Source of the DNA: Sphingopyxis macrogoltabida
Lineage (GTDB): Bacteria > Pseudomonadota > Alphaproteobacteria > Sphingomonadales > Sphingomonadaceae
Direction of reading: 5' to 3'
NCBI RefSeq assembly: GCF_001314325.1
Contig: NZ_CP009429.1
Span: 1,798,501 to 1,862,500 of the forward strand
Length of the DNA: 64,000 nt
Part shown: piece by piece, positions 1 through 5,596 of the stretch
How the letters are laid out: the number at the start of each line of letters is the position of its first letter
How positions within the stretch are numbered: the stretch's first letter is position 1
Made by a program: the position numbers and the translations under genes
The notes under the pieces: model-generated
Told to the model about the DNA's origin: nothing
Database searches by the model: none
The model's input: the letters and a program-made list of their open reading frames with translations, nothing else

Positions 1-1066
1 GACACGGATTTTCAGGCCCGAGCACACTTACTCGACCATCCATTGCCTCGATCTCGGGCGGATCTCCGTCTGAAACATCGATCGCAAGGCCCATATCTAC
101 TACCGGAACAAGATAGTAGTAAGCGAACCGGTTCAAAAACATACGGCCATCGTGATCGTCGGTGCAGCCGAAAATTACATCGCATGATCGGAGTGCATCA
201 CGATTCTCCTTCGCACCGATCCATTCTTCGAAAGGCAATACCCTTACGCCCAGCCCCATTTGTGCAATATGAGCCGCGACGACGTTGACTTTGGAGTTCA
301 TACCATCGGCGTCGCACTGCGTGGCTCCGTGAAGCCGATTGAGATTACTGGCCTCGACGATATCGTTGTCGAACAGTGCGATTTGTCCAACGCCGAGCCT
401 CGCAAGTAACATGGCAAGGGCGCTGCCGGTGCCGCCGCAACCTACCACACCGACACGCATCCGCTTGAGATCACTATTGAGTGCATTCCCGAACGCCAAT
501 GCCTGGCGCGCTAGAACCGTAGAAGATTGGGCCGGGTCGGTGTCGGCAAACCAAAACCGAAGATCGCTTCCCCACGCCCGGATTGCGCGCAATTTTTCCC
601 AACCCTTGTTAGCGGGACGCAGCCACACTCGCCCAAAAAGCTGGTTCTCGCCAGCGAGAACCAGGCTAATCAATTTTGTGCCGGGACCATTGCGATTGAC
701 AGCGAGTTGAGCAAGGTCTTGCTCGTTTTCATCGTCCTGGCCCGAAAACTCGGCGAAACCGGACGGATGAGAGTGGACGATGGCCACGATGTGATTATTC
801 GCCTCGGCATCACGCAGAGCCCTCACATAGGAGTCCGTGAGCCAGCTAACATGAGTGCCGTCCGCGCTTACGATATCCTCGGGCGGAATCTCGCGAACGT
901 TCACGGATAGGAACTTCTCGTGTGACTCCCGATCCCACGGATCGCGTTGAATATCGGCAGAACTGAAAAACACGTACGCCGCATGCTCCTTGCCGTCATC
1001 GTGGCGGAGTAACGATTTCAGGCGCTCGAGATGCCGTTGTTGTAGTGTGGCACTGTACTGGGTCAT
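1..1066 (-). CDS. JAB (JAMM) protease - ThiF/E1 adenylyltransferase fusion, partial
   Basis: Incomplete: the frame is open from the ATG at 1066 to the window edge (355 residues seen). The start overlaps the stop of the E2-like gene as ATGA. The N-terminal half is a JAB/MPN domain: the zinc motif is His98-Ser-His100 followed by ten residues and Asp111 (HSHPSG...SGQD). The second half is a ThiF/E1 domain with a glycine-rich nucleotide loop (GCGGTGS, about 209-215) and the downstream Asp233, Asn241, Arg244 set typical of adenylating E1 enzymes. In known relatives the E1 half activates the C-terminus of a ubiquitin-like protein with ATP and the JAB half removes the modifier. The catalytic cysteine region is probably just past the edge (the last visible residues are ENPC). 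It is the last visible gene of a modifier/E2/E1 operon. Domain identification is confident; the target and biological role are unknown. Confidence 0.9.
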   Translation of the reverse strand, partial: MTQYSATLQQRHLERLKSLLRHDDGKEHAAYVFFSSADIQRDPWDRESHEKFLSVNVREIPPEDIVSADGTHVSWLTDSYVRALRDAEANNHIVAIVHSHPSGFAEFSGQDDENEQDLAQLAVNRNGPGTKLISLVLAGENQLFGRVWLRPANKGWEKLRAIRAWGSDLRFWFADTDPAQSSTVLARQALAFGNALNSDLKRMRVGVVGCGGTGSALAMLLARLGVGQIALFDNDIVEASNLNRLHGATQCDADGMNSKVNVVAAHIAQMGLGVRVLPFEEWIGAKENRDALRSCDVIFGCTDDHDGRMFLNRFAYYYLVPVVDMGLAIDVSDGDPPEIEAMDGRVSVLGPENPC

Positions 1067-1443
1067 GCGGCAACCAATAGGGCGTGCTCAACACGCTTGA
1101 GCATCGTCCAAATGCCGTCGATGCCAGGCCGCCAATCGTCACAATGGCGTGACCAGCGCTGCCAATTCTGGCCATTAAATATTACGGGTTGGTCCGCCGC
1201 GTTTGGATATTTGTTCCCAGTCCTCAGTTTCACCCAAGGGATCAGGTGGAACATGTCCGGCCGAACGTCAGGATATCCGTTAGGTATGAGGATGAGGACA
1301 TCCGCTCGCTCCGCGTCATACATCCCATCAGGTAATAGCCAGCCGCGAATGATAACGGCATTAGCATTCCCCTCCGTGAGTTCTTCGAAGCTAGTGCCCC
1401 TTGCTTGAAGGTACTCTAAATCCTCTGGCGGCAGAAAGCTCAT
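1063..1443 (-). CDS. E2-like ubiquitin-conjugating protein (prokaryotic E2 family E)
   Basis: 126 residues. It has the proline-rich strand of a UBC fold (GYPDVRPDMF, about 57-66) and the family-typical segment WQRWSRHCDDWRPGIDG near 94-110. The only cysteine is Cys101, next to His100, so it is the only possible thioester residue; the canonical E2 HPN motif is absent. Expected role: receive the activated modifier from the JAB/ThiF protein and pass it to a target. Its ATG directly follows the TGA of the ubiquitin-like gene, and its own stop overlaps the JAB/ThiF start, so the three are tightly coupled in translation. Family assignment rests on the C-terminal motif and the neighbours; whether Cys101 is catalytic is inference. 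Confidence 0.85.
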   Translation of the reverse strand: MSFLPPEDLEYLQARGTSFEELTEGNANAVIIRGWLLPDGMYDAERADVLILIPNGYPDVRPDMFHLIPWVKLRTGNKYPNAADQPVIFNGQNWQRWSRHCDDWRPGIDGIWTMLKRVEHALLVAA

Positions 1444-1689
1444 TCAGCCCTCCGTGGAAGTTTTCTTGCCGGTGAAAAATTTTTCAACGCCGGGCTGGGT
1501 GAGGTCAACGGATTGGTCATCCGCAATGGGGAGGTCTTCCGGTCCTGCGACGTCTTGCCAGACATTATAATTGGCAACGTCCACGCCGGCGAGATTTTTG
1601 ATCTGCAGCCCGGTGATGGTGTCCTGGCTCCAGTCGTACTTTTTACGGTCGATAAAGATGTGGTCGGGCTTGTTAGGCTTGTTCGCCAT
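1444..1689 (-). CDS. Ubiquitin-like modifier (multiubiquitin-domain family, single domain)
   Basis: 81 residues in one beta-grasp-sized domain, resembling the multiubiquitin family: an IFIDRKKYDW opening, a DLTQPGVEKFF segment near the end, and a free tail ending Thr-Glu-Gly. The protein stops immediately after this glycine, so no tail has to be clipped before activation. It has one Gly rather than Gly-Gly and one domain rather than tandem copies. Expected role: the protein tag activated by the neighbouring E1 and carried by the E2-like protein. A GGAG ribosome site lies 7 bases before the ATG. The next gene starts right at its stop codon. Identity is supported jointly by the sequence and the E2/E1/JAB neighbours. 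Confidence 0.88.
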   Translation of the reverse strand: MANKPNKPDHIFIDRKKYDWSQDTITGLQIKNLAGVDVANYNVWQDVAGPEDLPIADDQSVDLTQPGVEKFFTGKKTSTEG

Positions 1690-1704
1690 CGAAGTTCTCC
1701 TGTT

Positions 1705-1938
1705 TCAGCCTTTGGGGGGAAGGGGGTCGTTGCCGTGGCTGTCGCTACTTGCGATCCGGCCGTCACGATTGTGAATGCGAAATTCGGTTGACTGATTACG
1801 GCTGATCTCGCGGCCCCGATCGATCGCCTCGCGCTTCGTGTCGTGATGGCTGCTCGCGCGAGCGCCACCACCACGTTTCACATCCCATCCGCCATCCGGG
1901 TTGGGCACCACATGATGAGTCTTTGGTCCTTTGGGCAT
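1705..1938 (-). CDS. DUF2188 domain protein
   Basis: 77 residues with the DUF2188 hallmarks: HVVPNPDGGWDVKRGG at the start, SSHHDTKREAI in the middle, and a C-terminal RDGRI...DSHGNDPLPPKG. The start at 1938 is chosen because GGAG lies 6 bases upstream; GTG 1953 and ATG 1950 are in frame but leave that GGAG inside the gene. It is the first gene after the palindrome-bearing promoter and lies 15 bases before the ubiquitin-like gene, so it belongs to the conjugation operon. DUF2188 has no established function that I know of. Position suggests an accessory, target or regulator of the conjugation system; that is inference. Confidence 0.85.
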   Translation of the reverse strand: MPKGPKTHHVVPNPDGGWDVKRGGGARASSHHDTKREAIDRGREISRNQSTEFRIHNRDGRIASSDSHGNDPLPPKG

Positions 1939-1976
1939 CTTGTTCTCCATCACTGAAATCCGTTATTCTGCGAATC

Positions 1977-2013
1977 CGCTAATTAGCGTACTTCGATTTA
2001 TGCAAATAGGCAA
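1977..2013 (-). promoter_or_regulatory. Promoter with operator palindrome of the ubiquitin-like operon
   Basis: On the minus strand: -35 TTGCCT (2013-2008), 17-base spacer, -10 TACGCT (1990-1985). The 12-base perfect palindrome CGCTAATTAGCG (1977-1988) overlaps the -10. Twenty bases (1977-1996) are identical to 3123-3142 in front of the XRE gene, at the same distance from the -35. It lies 39 bases before the DUF2188 start. This geometry predicts repression by the neighbouring XRE protein. Confidence 0.78.
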
Positions 2014-2042
2014 TGAAATTTAATTTGATTTCTTTCAATAAC

Positions 2043-2762
2043 TTACCTGTTGAACAGCGATGGGCCAGCGTCGGCGGCACCAAGAACGCCAAGCTTCAAC
2101 AGGCGAATCCTAGCTGCGTCCGCCGAAACCTGAAATGCGGTTTGGACAGTCTTTATCAAAGCCTGCCCATGGCGCCCATTTATGCCAATGGTACCGAACA
2201 GGCCGTTTGCTTCCTGATAATCGCCAACAATCCGACGAATAAAGGAGGCCGGCATCAGGAATGCGCCGCAGGCATAGCCAGCCTGCCACTCCATCCAATC
2301 TGATTGGGACGCGTCCAAAATGCCATCACGTTTGCAAATCTGCTTATTGGCGTTGGGACTTCTTCGAAGAAGGTCGGCTCCCGGCGGCTCGATTTCCCAA
2401 AGGTAGGCATGGAAGTGCACATGCCCATATTCGTGGGTCAAGGTAGTCCGGAGCCGATTTTCGCGACGTTCATCAACAGAAAGCGCTTCGGCAATCTTAA
2501 CGTTGGGCTTTTTGCCCAGTTGAAATTCCGTAACCCCTTCTACATCATCCCCGTAGATTAAAAGGTCAGCATATGGATCGAAATCCTCCGTGTCCCTTTC
2601 GATCAGCAGGGTTAGATCGTCCGTAGAGACAGGGAATTCGATCTTCCCGTATCTGTCGCGAAGAAACTGGGTGATGATTGACTCGCATTCGCGATCAAGT
2701 TCTTCCGACTTGTAGTGGGGTCTTTGTGAGAAACGCCCTGTCATGTCCCGCACGTATCTCAC
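2043..2762 (-). CDS. ImmA/IrrE family metallo-endopeptidase
   Basis: 239 residues. It has the zinc-protease motif HEYGH (about 110-114) and the downstream family motif EWQAGYACGAFLMP, whose glutamate is the expected third zinc ligand. The start is GTG 2762, with GGAG 6 bases upstream and 9 bases after the XRE stop, so the two are co-transcribed. Known relatives (Bacillus ImmA, Deinococcus IrrE/PprI, CBASS CapP) cleave a partner XRE-type repressor in response to DNA damage or single-stranded DNA. By analogy this protein probably cleaves the adjacent XRE repressor and releases the ubiquitin-like operon. The family call is firm; the signal and substrate are inferred. Confidence 0.9.
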   Translation of the reverse strand: MRYVRDMTGRFSQRPHYKSEELDRECESIITQFLRDRYGKIEFPVSTDDLTLLIERDTEDFDPYADLLIYGDDVEGVTEFQLGKKPNVKIAEALSVDERRENRLRTTLTHEYGHVHFHAYLWEIEPPGADLLRRSPNANKQICKRDGILDASQSDWMEWQAGYACGAFLMPASFIRRIVGDYQEANGLFGTIGINGRHGQALIKTVQTAFQVSADAARIRLLKLGVLGAADAGPSLFNR

Positions 2763-2771
2763 CGATCGCTC

Positions 2772-3098
2772 CTAATGCCTATTCGGTTTGCCTCGGAACG
2801 CCATCATGGCCGTGGTAAACTGCGTTTCAGACAATCTTTCGTTTCGAACGTCCGCAGGAAATCGGCCGGCGAGGTAGTAAAGCCAGTCAGCCTTGATGTT
2901 GAGCACCTCGGCAAACTGCTGAACCATTCGATCGGATGATGGGCTACGCCGATCATGTTCGATATCGTTTAAATACTGTGGCGAAATGGGTTCCTCATCC
3001 TCACGGAAAATCCTCGACGCCAGCTCCTTCTGGCTCATACCCAAAGCCTTCCGTGCTTGGCTAATTGCTCGGCCAAAAGTCTGATCTCTATCCTTCAT
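2772..3098 (-). CDS. XRE-family (HTH) transcriptional repressor
   Basis: 108 residues. The N-terminal helix-turn-helix covers about 8-65 (ISQARKALGMSQKELASRIF...ISPQYLNDIEHDRRSPSSDRM), followed by a short C-terminal arm that could carry a cleavage site and dimer contacts. It precedes the ImmA-like peptidase by 9 bases. A 16-base perfect palindrome covers the -10 of its own promoter and recurs in the promoter of the conjugation operon, so it most likely represses itself and that operon. The arrangement matches the CapH/CapP, ImmR/ImmA and DdrO/IrrE pairs. Repressor activity is inferred from the palindrome placement. Confidence 0.88.
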   Translation of the reverse strand: MKDRDQTFGRAISQARKALGMSQKELASRIFREDEEPISPQYLNDIEHDRRSPSSDRMVQQFAEVLNIKADWLYYLAGRFPADVRNERLSETQFTTAMMAFRGKPNRH

Positions 3099-3120
3099 AA
3101 CGCCCTTGAAATGATGCTTA

Positions 3121-3159
3121 TACGCTAATTAGCGTACTTCGAATTTGAGTTTGCGTCAA
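3121..3159 (-). promoter_or_regulatory. Promoter with operator palindrome of the XRE-ImmA operon
   Basis: On the minus strand: -35 TTGACG (3159-3154), 17-base spacer, -10 TACGCT (3136-3131). The 16-base perfect palindrome TACGCTAATTAGCGTA (3121-3136) covers the whole -10. It shares 20 bases with the promoter at 1977-2013 with identical spacing. The transcript leader would be short, since the start codon is at 3098. Autorepression is the simplest reading. Confidence 0.8.
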
Positions 3160-3276
3160 GGTTGGTGGTTTGCCCTGCGTGCTGTGGCGTCCGCTCAGCC
3201 ACCCTGAATGTCCGCTTCCCGCGATCTAGGTCCGAAAACGGACAGTCTCAAACCGGCCATAAGCGACGATTTCCCG

Positions 3277-3313
3277 AAAAAGAACGCCCGCCCGATCGAA
3301 ATCGGACGGGCGT
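3277..3313 (-). terminator. Rho-independent terminator after the AhpD-like gene
   Basis: A hairpin with a 12-pair stem, one mismatch and a CGAA loop lies between 3284 and 3313. On the minus strand it is followed by TCTTTTTC. It sits 117 bases past the stop of the gene at 3430-3876 and fits that gene's transcript. Confidence 0.7.
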
Positions 3314-3429
3314 AAGATGAAGAGCCGTGTTTCCTGAAAGGAAGAGCCCTCCTGGGTCGCATGGCGCGGTTAGCCTCACTGGTTGACCTGATATTGTACC
3401 GCGACGCCAAAAAGAGCAGCGCTGACACC

Positions 3430-3876
3430 TCAGGGCTTGGCCGCAACCGGAAGGCGGAATGGTGCGCCGAGCCTGTTGAAGGCGTTCATCGCCGCAATCG
3501 CGATCGTCAGGTCCACGAGGTCTTTCGGTTCGAAGGCTTTGGCGGCCGCTGCATAGGCCTCGTCGGAAGCATGGGTCTCGCTGACGCGCGTGACTTCCTC
3601 CGCCCAAGCCAGTGCTGCACGATACTGGTCGGGGAAGAGATGCGGGACTTCATGCCACACCGGAAGGAGCGCGACCTTGTCGATCGACATGGTCTTGAGC
3701 AGGTCCCGGGTATGCAGATCGATGCAGTGCGCGCATCCGTTGATCTGGGAGACCCGGAGGAAGACGAGGTGGACCAGTTCTTCAGGGAGGGCCGTGTTGT
3801 TGGTGACATAATGGTGCACACCGTAGAGCGCCTTCGCTCCGGCGGGAGCGACTTCGGACCAATTCAACCGATTCAT
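3430..3876 (-). CDS. Carboxymuconolactone decarboxylase (AhpD-like) family protein
   Basis: 148 residues, all-helical, with the peroxidase-type motif CAHCIDLHTRD (about 48-58), whose Cys-x-x-Cys and downstream His are the active site of AhpD-like members. These small proteins usually reduce peroxides or serve as alkylhydroperoxidase partners; true decarboxylases of the superfamily lack the Cys pair. A GGAAG ribosome site precedes the ATG. It stands alone: the terminator lies at 3277-3313 and a long gene-poor stretch lies upstream. The family is certain; the substrate is unknown. Confidence 0.9.
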   Translation of the reverse strand: MNRLNWSEVAPAGAKALYGVHHYVTNNTALPEELVHLVFLRVSQINGCAHCIDLHTRDLLKTMSIDKVALLPVWHEVPHLFPDQYRAALAWAEEVTRVSETHASDEAYAAAAKAFEPKDLVDLTIAIAAMNAFNRLGAPFRLPVAAKP

Positions 3877-4458
3877 CTGATCTTCCTTTCTTCCTGAGCC
3901 GATATCGGCGTCACCATGACTGACGAGCGGGAGCCCGCCGCTGTGACATCCCGAGCAAATAAAAATGCCGGTTCGACCGGATGTTGGCGAAAGGGATTGG
4001 AAGAAAGGTCCGAGATTGATCTAGCGCAGTGTACCGATCAGGCCGCGCCAGGAAACGAGGGGCCACGGCATTGTCGTACCGCTACAGAATGTCCGCTTAT
4101 CTGGAATCGGAGTTGAAAGCCGCCTGGCCCCAATCGGCCAGTCATACCCATCGAATGCCTCCCCGTTGGTTCGCTTCCCCGATCTCGCACCTGCCAACTT
4201 CAGGCCTCAAATCTTCTGGTGATAAATAGATTGTATTGTTGTCGATCTGCGATGGAGTACAAAAGAAAATATTGGACAATCGCAGCGAACAATGGCAGAT
4301 GAGTTGCACGGACTGAATCATGAGTTCAGATGCGCGGTGGAGCCGTGTGGGTCCGAAATTACGCGGACGTAATTTGAAAATATATTTCAAATACATAGGT
4401 TTAACTTAACAAAACCACCCTGTCCGCCAGAGCGCGGCCCGTCGCGGGAGAGGACGCC
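3877..4458. other. Gene-poor intergenic stretch with two overlapping inverted repeats
   Basis: No convincing coding region. The second half is AT-rich compared with the surroundings. Two palindromes lie about 65 bases before the serine hydrolase: AAATTACG-4 bases-CGTAATTT (4356-4375) and TTTGAAA-5 bases-TTTCAAA (4373-4391), sharing three bases. A weak -35-like TTGAAA (4374) lies inside them. They could be an operator for the hydrolase gene; no regulator is identified nearby. Confidence 0.5.
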
Positions 4459-4542
4459 ATTACGCGAGTTGCCCGATATCTTGCCGACAGGCCTCTCCGG
4501 AGATGGCCGCTCATCCTTTCGGCGATCGCGTGTGCAGCCGTC

Positions 4543-5469
4543 GTGACATTTTCGATCAGGCCGGCGCCCCTCAGAACGCAGATTGCCGGCTTTCTTGCCG
4601 AAGAGCATATCGGCGGAGCAGTGATAGCCTATGGCAGGATCGGATCGCGGCCGACCGTCATCGCGATGGAGCAGGCCACACCCGATCGGCCGATGCGACC
4701 CGACGACCGCTTTCGTCTGGCCAGCCTTGCGAAACCGATAACCGCCGCCGCTGTGCTGCAGCTTGTCGATCAGGGACGCATCGCTCTGGATAGCCCCGTA
4801 CCCGAAGCGGGACCGGGGATCACGGTCCGGCACCTGTTGCAGCATAGCGGCGGATGGGACCGAAGCCGGTCTATCGATCCGATCGGGAATCCGGAGGCGC
4901 TGAGTAAAATCGGTATAACCGGTGCCTATGGCTGCGAAGATGTGGCGGCGCGCCTGCCGCCGACGCAGTTTCGCCCGGGGGCGCGATATGCCTATTCCAA
5001 TATCGGCTATTGTCGGCTGGGCCAGTTGGTCGAGCGCATCTCCGGCATGTCCTATGCGGCCTACGCCGAACGATATATTCTGGCACCGCGCGGCGCCACG
5101 CTTACCTATAATGGCGCCCCGACCGTCCGCCATCCCAGCACGTGGCCAGACAGCGCCTACCGGGCCCTGGGCCCGGGCGGCGGCTGGACGGGAACCGCAA
5201 GCGCTTACTGGGCTTTTGCCACAGGCCCGCTTGCGCCGCAGGTGACCGAACGGCCGCGCTATGCCAAGGCCGGGGAATCCTATTATGGCCTCGGCTGGCG
5301 GGTATGGCCTGACGGCACGCTCAGCCATTTCGGCGCGATACCCGGCGCGTACACGATGGTGGTGCGAAAAAACGATCACGTTGCCGTCCTGCTGTTCAAC
5401 GGGCGCCCTGCCGATGACGAAAAGGCGTTCCGGCGGCTCAGGGCGATGTTGAAATCGGCGGGCATATAG
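4543..5469 (+). CDS. Serine hydrolase, class C beta-lactamase/DD-peptidase family
   Basis: 308 residues from GTG 4543. The catalytic motifs are SLAK (61-64), YSN (151-153) and an HFG triad (262-264) in place of KTG, as in the class-C-like esterase/peptidase group. From GTG 4543 the signal sequence is cut short. The same frame is open upstream and reads a basic stretch plus a hydrophobic helix (RRWPLILSAIACAAVVTF). A GGAGAGG site lies 6 bases before an in-frame ATT at 4459, so translation may begin there on a rare start codon, giving an exported or anchored protein. The substrate could be a peptidoglycan peptide, a beta-lactam or an ester; I cannot tell which. Confidence 0.85.
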   Translation: MTFSIRPAPLRTQIAGFLAEEHIGGAVIAYGRIGSRPTVIAMEQATPDRPMRPDDRFRLASLAKPITAAAVLQLVDQGRIALDSPVPEAGPGITVRHLLQHSGGWDRSRSIDPIGNPEALSKIGITGAYGCEDVAARLPPTQFRPGARYAYSNIGYCRLGQLVERISGMSYAAYAERYILAPRGATLTYNGAPTVRHPSTWPDSAYRALGPGGGWTGTASAYWAFATGPLAPQVTERPRYAKAGESYYGLGWRVWPDGTLSHFGAIPGAYTMVVRKNDHVAVLLFNGRPADDEKAFRRLRAMLKSAGI

Positions 5470-5596
5470 GCTCCCGCTCGACCGGTTGCCGTCAATTTGA
5501 TCGCCATGGAAGAATTTTTCCAAGGCTGCCGGAACATGGCGCCGTCTTGTGATTGTCCCGGGAGGACATCCCGATCGCGATCACAAGAGGAACCCA

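Noticed and set aside
1..3159. Full CBASS operon
   Set aside because: No CD-NTase/cyclase or effector gene is visible; only the E1/E2/JAB-like parts and an XRE/ImmA pair. The rest could lie left of the window, but this cannot be claimed.
3195..3446. Small minus-strand frame (83 codons) downstream of the AhpD-like gene
   Set aside because: It overlaps the terminator hairpin and the start of the intergenic region, and has no ribosome site or recognisable sequence.
4387..5523. Long minus-strand open frame (378 codons) over the serine hydrolase
   Set aside because: It is a GC-bias shadow of a plus-strand gene with clear SLAK/YSN motifs; its own product shows no domain.
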